Shown one piece after another: positions 25,606 through 33,656 of a DNA stretch of 64,000 nt. Source of the DNA: Gryllotalpicola ginsengisoli DSM 22003 (lineage in GTDB: Bacteria > Actinomycetota > Actinomycetes > Actinomycetales > Microbacteriaceae); the NCBI RefSeq assembly GCF_000419445.1, contig NZ_AULK01000001.1, positions 744,001 through 808,000 of the forward strand, written 5' to 3'. The number at the start of each line of letters is the position of its first letter. Positions within the stretch are counted from its first letter, which is position 1. The position numbers and the translations under genes are program-made. The notes below the pieces were generated by a model, which was not told the origin of the DNA, did no database searches, and worked only from the letters and a program-made list of their open reading frames with translations.

Positions 25606-28251
25606 ATGGCACGCGCAGCACGGCCCAGCGGTCCGACCCCCGTCGAGGCGATCCGGCACGTCGAAGACGCCCGCACAAACATTCCGACCGCGGAAGGATC
25701 CGAGGTCTACTTCGACGAGAAGTCGAGCGCGCTGCCGCCGCTGCGCTACCCGCGCAACCCCGATCTCGACCCGCAGCTGGTCTGGCGCGGCAAGGATGCC
25801 GAGGACGGCGAGGACCTCGTCGTCGACGCTCCCCCGATCTACATCCAGGAGAAGATCGACCCGCGGGTGCTCATCGAGAACCTGCGCGAGACGGCGAAGG
25901 CGGGTGAGCCGGAACCCGAGCTGACGCTGTTCGACGACTTCGACGGGCTCGACGGTCTAGATGCGATCGAGTACTACCGGCACGACGCGCGCTGGACCAA
26001 CCGCATGATCCTGGGCGATTCACTGCAGGTCATGGGCTCCCTCGCGGAGCGGGAGGCGCTACGCGGCAAGGTGCAGATGATCTACATCGACCCGCCCTAC
26101 GGCATCAAGTTCGGCTCGAACTGGCAGGTGCGCACCTCACGGCGCGACGTGAAGGACGGCAAGCGTGAGGACTCGGCGCGCGAGGCGGAGCAGATCAAGG
26201 CCTTCCGGGACACCTGGAAGGACGGCATCCACACCTACCTGTCGTACCTGCGCGACCGGCTCGTCGTCGCGCGGGAACTGCTCACCGAGTCCGGCTCGGT
26301 CTTCGTGCAGATCGGCGACGAGAACGTGCACCTCGTGCGCAGCCTGCTCGACGAGGTGTTCGGGGCGGAGAACTTCGTGAGCCAGATTTCGTATCGGACA
26401 ACCACGGGCGCGACCTCCGAATTTCTCGCCGGCACGGTCGACTACATCCTGTGGTTCGGTCGGAATCGCGACGCAACCAAGTACCGAAGCCTCTATGTCG
26501 AGCGCTCTGTGGTTGATGACGCCAACTATCGATTGATCGAGATTGACGGGGTCGTTCGAGCCCTGACACGAAACGAGTTAGCAGAGAAGGACAAGCTGTA
26601 CGGGACTGGTGCGCGCCTTCTCCGCCAGAATCCCCTGACCTCACAGTCAGGCGGAGACACGACGCGCTTTGAGGTGGAGTTTGGCGGGCACCGCTTCACG
26701 CCGGCAAAGGGTGGCTGGAAGACCAACGCGGACGGTATGAAGCGCCTGCTGCTCGCCAATCGATTGATGTCCAGCGGCAAGACGTTGGGATTCAAGCGCT
26801 ACTTCGAAGACTTTCCGTACGAAGCATTTTCGAACGCCTGGGATGACACGCGCCAGAGTGGGTTCGGCGAGGCGAAGGTCTATGTCGTCCAAACGGCACC
26901 TCGGGTGATCGAGCGGTGCATGCTCATGTGCACCGATCCGGGCGACCTCGTGCTTGACCCGACCTGCGGCTCGGGCACGACGGCGTATGTCGCCGAGCAG
27001 TGGGGGCGGCGCTGGATCACGATCGACACCTCCCGCGTTGCATTGGCGCTCGCGCGGCAGCGGCTCATGGGCGGCCGGTTCCCGTACTACGTGCTGGCCG
27101 ACTCCGACGAAGGGCGCAAGCTCGAGGGGCTGCCGCCGGCGACCACGAAGGGCGACATCCACAAGGGCTTCGTGTACGAGCGGGTGCAGCACATCACGCT
27201 GAAGTCGATCGCGAACAATCCCGACATCCACGAGGGCATGAGCCGCGAGGAGATCGACGCGGCGATCAAGAGGCACGCCGAGTACGAGTTGCTCTATGAC
27301 AAGCCCAAGGTCGACAAGAACGTCGTGCGGGTGAGTGGACCGTTCACCATGGAGAGCCTCAGCCCGCACCGCTCGCTCACCTTTGACGAGGCGGACCCGA
27401 GCCGCGAGTCGATAGGCGAGCGCCACGCGGCCGAGGATCCGGAGGCTGTCACCTTCGAGCAGTCGATTCTCGAGAATCTGGCGAAGTCCGGCATCCAGAA
27501 CGGGTCGAAGTCGGGCCGCTTCACCTTCGCGAGCCTCGACCCGCACGCGGGCAGGCTCATCCAGGCGACGGGTGAGCGGCTGGCCGTCGACGATGACGAC
27601 TCGGCCGAGGCATCCGTCGACGCGCCCACCACTCGGGTCGCCATCGCCATCGGCCCCCAATACGGGACGGTGAGTTCCGGCTTTGTGAAAGAAGCGCTCA
27701 AGGAAGCCAACGCGCTCGACCCGGCCGTCGACGTGCTGTACGTGCTCGGCTTCGCATTCGACCCCAACGTCGAGGGCGAGCGTCAGCTCGGCCGCATCCG
27801 TGTCGAAGCGGTGCGCATGAACGTGGACCTGCTCATGATCGATGCCCTGAAGAAGACCGGAGCCGGCAACCTGTTCACCGTCTTCGGCGAGCCCGACATC
27901 GAGGTGCGCGAGCTGCCCGACGGCAAGCTCGAAGTCGAACTGCGCGGGGTCGACGTGTTCAACCCGAACACCGGCGAGGTGCGCTCCAGCGCGCCGACTC
28001 AGATCGCGCTCTGGATGGTCGACACCCGGTATGACGAGGAGTCGTTCTTCGTGCGGCACGCGTACTTCACCGGCGAGAACGACCCGTACAAGAACCTCAA
28101 GACGGCACTCAAAGCCGACATCGACCCGGACGCGTGGAGCGCGCTGTATCGCACCATCTCGATGCCGTTCGACCGACCTGATACGGGGAAGATCGCGGTC
28201 AAGGTCATCAACGACTACGGCGATGAGGTCATGAAGGTGTTCTCGGTGTAG
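25606..28251 (+). CDS. Site-specific DNA methyltransferase (type III Mod-like, beta class)
   Basis: Modification and specificity subunit, 881 residues. Motif IV MIYIDPPYGIKFGSNW (about 160) comes before motif I LVLDPTCGSGTTAYVAEQWGRRW (about 448): the beta-class order, typical of N6-adenine methyltransferases. The target-recognition region lies between them, roughly residues 265-425. Its DNA (26401-26880) averages about 59% GC by hand count against about 67% in the preceding conserved part, suggesting domain exchange. A long C-terminal region (about 480-881) is Asp/Glu-rich, with WMVDTRYDEESFFVRHAYF, and probably contacts the Res subunit. Confidence 0.88.
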   Translation: MARAARPSGPTPVEAIRHVEDARTNIPTAEGSEVYFDEKSSALPPLRYPRNPDLDPQLVWRGKDAEDGEDLVVDAPPIYIQEKIDPRVLIENLRETAKAGEPEPELTLFDDFDGLDGLDAIEYYRHDARWTNRMILGDSLQVMGSLAEREALRGKVQMIYIDPPYGIKFGSNWQVRTSRRDVKDGKREDSAREAEQIKAFRDTWKDGIHTYLSYLRDRLVVARELLTESGSVFVQIGDENVHLVRSLLDEVFGAENFVSQISYRTTTGATSEFLAGTVDYILWFGRNRDATKYRSLYVERSVVDDANYRLIEIDGVVRALTRNELAEKDKLYGTGARLLRQNPLTSQSGGDTTRFEVEFGGHRFTPAKGGWKTNADGMKRLLLANRLMSSGKTLGFKRYFEDFPYEAFSNAWDDTRQSGFGEAKVYVVQTAPRVIERCMLMCTDPGDLVLDPTCGSGTTAYVAEQWGRRWITIDTSRVALALARQRLMGGRFPYYVLADSDEGRKLEGLPPATTKGDIHKGFVYERVQHITLKSIANNPDIHEGMSREEIDAAIKRHAEYELLYDKPKVDKNVVRVSGPFTMESLSPHRSLTFDEADPSRESIGERHAAEDPEAVTFEQSILENLAKSGIQNGSKSGRFTFASLDPHAGRLIQATGERLAVDDDDSAEASVDAPTTRVAIAIGPQYGTVSSGFVKEALKEANALDPAVDVLYVLGFAFDPNVEGERQLGRIRVEAVRMNVDLLMIDALKKTGAGNLFTVFGEPDIEVRELPDGKLEVELRGVDVFNPNTGEVRSSAPTQIALWMVDTRYDEESFFVRHAYFTGENDPYKNLKTALKADIDPDAWSALYRTISMPFDRPDTGKIAVKVINDYGDEVMKVFSV

Positions 28252-28272
28252 GTCGCGTGCGCGGGTCTCCAT

Positions 28273-28287
28273 TCGCCCTTCGGGCGA
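28273..28287 (+). terminator. Hairpin after the methyltransferase gene
   Basis: TCGCCC-TTC-GGGCGA is a perfect 6-bp stem 22 nt after the mod stop and ahead of a convergent Xre gene. There is no U tract. GAGTCGACCAGCG and GAGTCGACCGGCG directly downstream are degenerate copies of the GGTCGAGTAG-type repeat. Confidence 0.45.
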
Positions 28288-28346
28288 GTCGACCAGCGAG
28301 GGGACGCGTGCGAGTCGACCGGCGGGGGCGCGGCTGAGGGGCGCGG

Positions 28347-28616
28347 TCAGTCGGCGGCGTCGGGCTCGGGCAGGGGCGGCACGCCGCTCAGCAGCGTGCC
28401 GAGGTCGACGCCGAGCGCGACGGCGATGCGGGTCATCGTGGCGAGGCTGGGGTTGGCCGTGCCGCGCTCGATCTTGCCGAGGTTCGACGGATTGATTCCG
28501 GTGAGCAGGGCGAGCTGCTCCTGAGTCAGGCCCAGCGACGACCGCAGCCGGCGCAGCCGCACCCCGAACAGCGCCGCCGGCTCCACGCCGTCGTGTCCCC
28601 CGACCACCATCGCCAT
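28347..28616 (-). CDS. Small Xre-family regulator downstream of the methyltransferase
   Basis: An 89-residue one-domain repressor: RLRRLRSSLGLTQEQLALLTGI, NPSNLGKIERGTANPSLATM, TRIAVALGVDLGTLL. The HTH covers residues 19-75. It is convergent with the methyltransferase gene and close in size to restriction-system C proteins. A CTATG-AG-CATAG inverted repeat overlapping its probable -10 box (28650-28661) suggests autoregulation. GGGGGAAG 6-7 nt upstream is its ribosome site. Whether it or the 22040-22363 protein controls the restriction genes cannot be told from sequence. Confidence 0.82.
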   Translation of the reverse strand: MAMVVGGHDGVEPAALFGVRLRRLRSSLGLTQEQLALLTGINPSNLGKIERGTANPSLATMTRIAVALGVDLGTLLSGVPPLPEPDAAD

Positions 28617-28638
28617 CGCTCTTCCCCCGAAGACGCCC

Positions 28639-28661
28639 CTATGAAGGCGCTATGAGCATAG
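28639..28661 (-). promoter_or_regulatory. Candidate operator/promoter of the small Xre gene
   Basis: CTATG (28639-28643) and CTATG-AG-CATAG (28650-28661): one half-site plus an inverted pair. On the minus strand the centre reads TATGCT, a plausible -10 hexamer about 36 nt before the start codon. Confidence 0.45.
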
Positions 28662-28724
28662 GGCACGGATGGCGGCATCGCGCAACCCCTTCGAGATCAT
28701 CCGGCGGCGCAGCGGCGCCCGACT

Positions 28725-28730
28725 TACACT
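28725..28730 (+). promoter_or_regulatory. -10 box (TACACT) of the gene at 28737
   Basis: TACACT, 6 nt, ATG 28737. No Shine-Dalgarno sequence is possible in this spacing, so the message is probably leaderless. Confidence 0.6.
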
Positions 28731-28736
28731 GACGCA

Positions 28737-29519
28737 ATGGCGCGCAAGTCGAAGATCGACAAGACGAAGACGATCGTGACGACCGACAAGGGCAAGGTCG
28801 TGAAGGGCAAACTGGTGCCCAACACCATCGAGCGGGCGGTCGACTCGCTGATGGGCTTCCACCGCCCCGCGGTCGTGGCCCACATCGAGCGCATCCGCCG
28901 CAAGTACCCCGACGCGACGGTCGAGCAGCTGCAGTACGTGCTCGAGCGCCGCTACCTCGCCGCGGTGACGACGAGCGGGGCCGCGACGGGGGCGACCGCG
29001 GTCGTACCCGCGATCGGCACCGTGACCGCGCTGGCGCTGTCCGCGGCCGAGACCGTCGCATTCCTCGAGGCGACCGCGCTGTTCGCCCAGTCGGTCGCGG
29101 AGCTGCACGGCATCACCGTGGAGGATCCCGAGCGCACCCGTGGCCTCGTGCTCGCCCTCATGCTGGGCAAGGAGGGCAGCGACATCATCCGCCAGTGGGG
29201 CCTCGAGGCGCTCAACGAAGACGCCACGCGCGCCGGCTACTGGGGCACGATCATCAGCGAGCAGATGCCGAACGCCATCGTCACGCCGATGCTGAACCGG
29301 CTGAAGAACGCGTTCCTCAAGCGGGTCGCGACGCACCAGGCCGGCAGCATCCTCGGGCGCGCGCTGCCCTACGGCATCGGCGCGGTCGTGGGCGGCGTCG
29401 GCAACAATGTGCTCGGCCGCCGCATCACCAAGGCGGCGCGCTCGGCCTTCCCGCCCGCCAAGGGCGACGTCGTCGTTCTCGACGAGGAGCGGCTGCGGAA
29501 GCGCGAGGTGCGGGGGTAG
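28737..29519 (+). CDS. Conserved hypothetical protein, possibly EcsC-like
   Basis: 260 residues with a Lys-rich start (MARKSKIDKTKTIV). A central Ala/Gly/Thr-rich hydrophobic segment (about 83-120, SGAATGATAVVPAIGTVTAL) is followed by GITVEDPERTRGLVLALMLG, a combination reminiscent of EcsC-family proteins. A second glycine-rich stretch near residue 210 (GIGAVVGGVGNNVLG) is also hydrophobic. It may associate with the membrane. The family resemblance is weak and unverified. It has its own leaderless-type promoter and ends just before a repeat/terminator element shared with the convergent glycerophosphotransferase gene. Confidence 0.7.
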   Translation: MARKSKIDKTKTIVTTDKGKVVKGKLVPNTIERAVDSLMGFHRPAVVAHIERIRRKYPDATVEQLQYVLERRYLAAVTTSGAATGATAVVPAIGTVTALALSAAETVAFLEATALFAQSVAELHGITVEDPERTRGLVLALMLGKEGSDIIRQWGLEALNEDATRAGYWGTIISEQMPNAIVTPMLNRLKNAFLKRVATHQAGSILGRALPYGIGAVVGGVGNNVLGRRITKAARSAFPPAKGDVVVLDEERLRKREVRG

Positions 29520-29541
29520 CGAGGCTTCGAGGCTTCGAGAC

Positions 29542-29556
29542 GGCGCCTTTGGCGCC
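29542..29556. terminator. Hairpin and degenerate intergenic repeat
   Basis: GGCGCC-TTT-GGCGCC lies between convergent genes. The surroundings (GGCTTCGAG occurring twice from 29523, CTCCTCAGCC at 29555) show that it is a copy of the palindromic repeat family better preserved at 48.8 kb. Confidence 0.55.
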
Positions 29557-29559
29557 TCC

Positions 29560-30813
29560 TCAGCCGGCGGAAGGGGTGGACGACGACGCAGCGGTGCGCG
29601 CGTTCCACTCCTCCCACTCATCCATGAGCCGCGCGATCGCCTGGTGGAAGCGGCGGGTCGTCGCCCCCGGCGTCGTGTCGCCGAAGTAGTGCTCCACCCA
29701 CTTGGCGAGGCGCACCGCCGCCTGCTCGTCGTGGCTCAACTCCTCGAGGCGCCGCGTGATCGCGGGGGCATCGGATGCCTCCAGCCACTCCGCATCCGAC
29801 AGATACCCGCCCTCGTCGAGCTCCGCGTCGGGGTGGACCGGCCGGGTGACGAGCAGCGGCTTGCCGGCGGCCAGCCGGTCGTAGACCATCGCCGAGACGT
29901 CGACGATCGCCACGTCGGCGGCGGAGAGCTGCCAGCCGAGCTCCGCCCCGTGGTCGTACACGTGGTGTGCGGAAGGATCCGCGCGGTTCGCGGCGGCGAT
30001 CGCGTGGATGATGCGCCGGTTCGCCTCTCCGTAGGCGTGGTCGACCACTCCGCTGCGGGGGTGCGGCCGGTAGATCAGCCGGTAGCGCCGGTCGGCAAGC
30101 AGCGCCTCGGCCAGCGCGACGCCGTGGGTGACCACCGAGCCGTAGGCGGCCGCGGGCCGGTCGCCCTCCCAGGTGGGCGCGTACAGCACGACAGTGCGCT
30201 CATCGGGGGTGTACGGCAGCGTTCCCGAGTAGTGGTCGGCCTGCGGGCGTCCGATCTTGATGGCGCGCTTGTCGAGGTCGTAGTCCCACAGCACGCGCGA
30301 CAGGCGGTTCAGGGCGGCGTCGCCGGCGACCAGAGCGTAGTCGTACGCCTTGAACTGGTTCGTCGTCATGTACATCTTGTCGCTCTCGCCGTGGTTGATG
30401 AACACGTGCCAGCGGCGCCCGTAGCGCATCATCTGGAAGTTGCGCGCGTTCTGGTTGACGTAGAGGACGATGCGGATGTCCTGCCGGTCGAGGAACTCCT
30501 CGACGTCGAGGATCGTCTTCACGTACGCTACGGGCACCGGGCTCTCCCTGAGCAGCGCCGCGGCCCCGGTGGCCGCGCGCGACATGATGACCACCGGCCA
30601 CAGCTTCGCGAGCTCGGCGAGGGGCTTGTACCACTGCCGCAGCTGGTACAGGTTGACCTCGCCGTCGGCGAAGTAGACGGCGATGCGGAAGCGCCCGGCA
30701 GGGAGCGGTTCCGCCCGGCCCAGAATCTCCCGCAGCTCCGCGCGTGCTTTGCGCTGCTGCAATGCATTGCGCACCAAACGCGCCGCTGCCGTCACATCGC
30801 GTGCGATACCCAT
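29560..30813 (-). CDS. CDP-glycerol:poly(glycerophosphate) glycerophosphotransferase family protein
   Basis: Single-domain TagB/TagF-type enzyme, 417 residues. Recognisable blocks are VFINHGESDKMYMTTNQFKAYD (catalytic-His region, about 138), VVLYAPTWEGDRP (about 215), YRLIYRPHPRSGVVD (second His) and ADVAIVDVSAMVYDRLAAGKP (counterpart of the TDYSS motif). It should transfer glycerol phosphate or a related alditol phosphate onto a wall-polymer primer. It is divergent from the two-domain paralogue (68 bp apart). No signal peptide; it acts on the cytoplasmic membrane face before export. C-terminal EEWNARTAASSSTPSAG is a disordered tail. Confidence 0.85.
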   Translation of the reverse strand: MGIARDVTAAARLVRNALQQRKARAELREILGRAEPLPAGRFRIAVYFADGEVNLYQLRQWYKPLAELAKLWPVVIMSRAATGAAALLRESPVPVAYVKTILDVEEFLDRQDIRIVLYVNQNARNFQMMRYGRRWHVFINHGESDKMYMTTNQFKAYDYALVAGDAALNRLSRVLWDYDLDKRAIKIGRPQADHYSGTLPYTPDERTVVLYAPTWEGDRPAAAYGSVVTHGVALAEALLADRRYRLIYRPHPRSGVVDHAYGEANRRIIHAIAAANRADPSAHHVYDHGAELGWQLSAADVAIVDVSAMVYDRLAAGKPLLVTRPVHPDAELDEGGYLSDAEWLEASDAPAITRRLEELSHDEQAAVRLAKWVEHYFGDTTPGATTRRFHQAIARLMDEWEEWNARTAASSSTPSAG

Positions 30814-30881
30814 GGTCCGTCCAGGCTAGCGAACCGGGCTGGGCGGGCCCGCCTCGCGCCCGCTGCTACCTTGGGAGCACT

Positions 30882-33656
30882 ATGGGCCGATTCACCTTCG
30901 CCTCAGGCAATCTGCGCAAGATTGCGGCCCTTCCCCTCTACGGTCTCGGCGCCCTCGCCTCCGCCGTCACGCCGCGTCGGCCCGGGCTGTGGGCGTTCGG
31001 CTCGGGAACCGGGGTCGGCGAGGGCGCGCTCCCCCTGCTGCAGGAGGTGCGCCGCGCGGACCCGCGGGCGCGGGTGGTGTGGCTGGCCCGCGACGAGCAC
31101 GATGTGGCGGATGCCCGCCGCCTCGGCATCCCCGCCGCCCAGAAGCACTCCTGGCGCGGCTTCCGGCTCACCTTGCGTGCGCAGGTCGTCGTCGTCACGC
31201 ACGGATTCGGCGACGTGAACCGCTTCGCCGTGCGAGGCGCCTTCGTGGTGAACCTCTGGCACGGCATCCCGTTCAAGCGCATCCGCATCGACTCGCCCGA
31301 GGCGATGCGCGTGCCGCTCGTCGGCCGGGTGCCCGGGGTGCGCGCCCTGGTGAAGCGCGCGTACGCGCGCGCCGGCCGGGGCATCGCGCTCTTCCCGACC
31401 GCCTCCGAGGCCGCGGCTGCGCGCATCCGCACCGCCTTCGCCCTCACGAAGCGGCAGGCGGTCATCACCGGCGACCCGCGAGACGACGTGCTGCTGCGCG
31501 GCGCGGCGGAGGACCGCGAGCGCGCCGCGCGCGAGCAGATCGCGCTGCGCCTCAACGACCCGCGCGCCCTGACCGAGCGCATCGTGATGTACGCCCCCAC
31601 CTGGCGCGACGGTCAACGGCACCCGGCCGTGCCGTCCGTCGAGGAGTGGCTCGCCCTCGACGCCCTGCTCGAGCGTGCCGGGGCGCTGCTGCTGGTGCGC
31701 GCCCACCCGCTCGGGCGCGGCGACTTCGCCGCCGGCGCCGCCGCGAGCGACCGGATCGCGCTGCTCGGCTCCGACCTCCTTCCGGACGTCACCCCGGTGC
31801 TTCCCGCCGTCGACACGCTGATCACCGACTACTCGTCGATCGCGTTCGACTTCGCGCTCGTCGGCGGCCCCATCCTGTTCCTCGCCCCCGACGTGGCCGA
31901 CTACGCCGGCCGCCGCGGCGTCTACGAGCCGTACGACGGCTTCTCCGGCGGCCGCGAGGTGTCGAGTTGGGCGGCGCTCGTGCCGCGACTCGACGCCGTG
32001 TTGACGGATGCCGAGGCGCGGGCTCCGCTCGTCGCGCATTCCGCCTGGCTCGCCTCCCGCTTCCACGCCTTCCGCGACGGCCGCAACACGCAGCGGGTGC
32101 ACGAGCTGATCCGGCGCCGCCTCGCCGGCGAGGCCGACGCCATGCCACCCGCTCCCCCGGCGCAGCCCGACGCCCTCACCGTGGACGGCCTGGCCGTGGA
32201 GCACGACGACGGCTTCGTCTTCACCGCGGTCGGCCCCGGCCCGGCGCCGGCCGGCGCCGCCCTCTCCGGCGCGCGCGCCGTGCTGCCCGGCAGCGTCGAC
32301 GAGGCGGGCGGCCGCTGGCGGGCCCGCATTCCCCTCGTCGTGCCGGGGTGGAGCGGCCCGGGGCTGCCGCCGCGGTCGGGCGACTACGCCCTGCGGCTGA
32401 CCGGCGCCGACGGGCATCCGCTCGCCCTCGACGTGATCGCGGCCGCCCTGCCCGACCGGCGCTACGGGGACGCGTTCCGGCTCGCCGCGCACGCGGAGCG
32501 CGGGGTCGTGCAGGTCACGCTCGCAGCCCCCCTCTCCGACGACGAGGTGGGCGCCGCGAACCAGCGCCGGCTGCTCGGCGAGTACCGCGCCGAGTTCGCG
32601 CCGCTCGAGGACGCGGTGTTCTTCGAGAGCTACTTCGGCCGCAACGTCTCCTGCAACCCGCTCGGCATCGACCGCGCTCTGGCCGAGCTGCACCCCGAGG
32701 TCACCCGGTACTGGAGCGTCGCCGACGCCTCCGTCGAGGTGCCGCCCGGCGCCGTGCGCGTCATCGAGGGCAGCGAGGAGTGGTGGCACGCGCGCGCGGC
32801 CAGCCGCCTGCTCGTCGTCAACGACTGGCTGCGCAAGCGCTGGCACCCGCGGCCCGGCCAGCACGTGCTGCAGACCTGGCACGGCACGCCGCTCAAGCGG
32901 CTCGCGCTCGACAAGCCCGGCTTCCGGCCCCGGGCACGCCTGGCGGTGCTGCGGGAGAGCCGCAGGTGGGATCTGATGCTCGCGCAGAACCCGTTCAGCG
33001 CCGACGTGTTCCGCTCCGCCTACGCCTTCCGCGGCCCGATCTGGCAGGAGGGCTACCCCCGCAACGACGTGGTCGTCACCGGCGACCGCGACGCGGTGCG
33101 TGCCCGGCTCGGCATCGCGCCCGAGCAGACCGCGGTGCTGTACGCGCCCACCTGGCGCGACGACCGGCCCGGCGTCGTCGACCACCTCGACGTGGCGCAG
33201 TTCCAGCGCGAACTGGGCGACGGGTATGTCACGCTGATCCGCGGCCACTCGCGCACCCTCGGGCCCGGCGCCGCCGTGGTCGGCGAGGGCGTCATCGACC
33301 TCACCTCCTATCCCGACATCAGCGAGCTGTACCTCGCCGCCGACATGCTGGTGACGGATTACTCGTCGGTGATGTTCGACTTCACGGTGACGGCCAAGCC
33401 GATCTTCTTCCACATGCCGGACCTCGAGCGGTACCGCGACCAGACCCGAGGCTTCAACTTCGACCCGTTCCCGGTGGTGCCGGGGCCGATCACGACCACC
33501 ATGCCCGAGCTGGTGGCGGCGGTGCGTGGGGCGGCAGCCGGCGCATCCGATCACGCGCAGCGTTACGACGAGTGGCGGCGCCGATTCAACCCGAAGGACG
33601 ACGGGCAGGCGGGCCGCCGGGTGGTCGAGCGGCTCTACGCCGAGGGGTACCTCTAG
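30882..33656 (+). CDS. Tandem two-domain glycerophosphotransferase (teichoic-acid polymerase-like)
   Basis: 924 residues containing two complete TagF-like domains. Domain 1 (about 100-420): NLWHGIPFKRIRID, MYAPTWRDG, VRAHPLGRGD, LITDYSSIAFD. Domain 2 (about 580-915): QTWHGTPLKRLALD, LYAPTWRDD, IRGHSRTLG, LVTDYSSVMFD. The linker (430-570) has a beta-sandwich look. Both domains keep the His and Ser/Asp signatures, so both may be active, as in bifunctional primase-polymerases or enzymes that add alternating units. ATG 30882 has GGGAG upstream and TACCTT 9 nt away. Its stop shares CTAG with the convergent GT2 gene. Confidence 0.88.
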   Translation: MGRFTFASGNLRKIAALPLYGLGALASAVTPRRPGLWAFGSGTGVGEGALPLLQEVRRADPRARVVWLARDEHDVADARRLGIPAAQKHSWRGFRLTLRAQVVVVTHGFGDVNRFAVRGAFVVNLWHGIPFKRIRIDSPEAMRVPLVGRVPGVRALVKRAYARAGRGIALFPTASEAAAARIRTAFALTKRQAVITGDPRDDVLLRGAAEDRERAAREQIALRLNDPRALTERIVMYAPTWRDGQRHPAVPSVEEWLALDALLERAGALLLVRAHPLGRGDFAAGAAASDRIALLGSDLLPDVTPVLPAVDTLITDYSSIAFDFALVGGPILFLAPDVADYAGRRGVYEPYDGFSGGREVSSWAALVPRLDAVLTDAEARAPLVAHSAWLASRFHAFRDGRNTQRVHELIRRRLAGEADAMPPAPPAQPDALTVDGLAVEHDDGFVFTAVGPGPAPAGAALSGARAVLPGSVDEAGGRWRARIPLVVPGWSGPGLPPRSGDYALRLTGADGHPLALDVIAAALPDRRYGDAFRLAAHAERGVVQVTLAAPLSDDEVGAANQRRLLGEYRAEFAPLEDAVFFESYFGRNVSCNPLGIDRALAELHPEVTRYWSVADASVEVPPGAVRVIEGSEEWWHARAASRLLVVNDWLRKRWHPRPGQHVLQTWHGTPLKRLALDKPGFRPRARLAVLRESRRWDLMLAQNPFSADVFRSAYAFRGPIWQEGYPRNDVVVTGDRDAVRARLGIAPEQTAVLYAPTWRDDRPGVVDHLDVAQFQRELGDGYVTLIRGHSRTLGPGAAVVGEGVIDLTSYPDISELYLAADMLVTDYSSVMFDFTVTAKPIFFHMPDLERYRDQTRGFNFDPFPVVPGPITTTMPELVAAVRGAAAGASDHAQRYDEWRRRFNPKDDGQAGRRVVERLYAEGYL

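Noticed and set aside
21669-28736. Prophage or integrative element around the restriction genes
   Set aside because: No integrase, transposase, structural phage gene or flanking direct repeats were seen; it looks like a defence cassette only.
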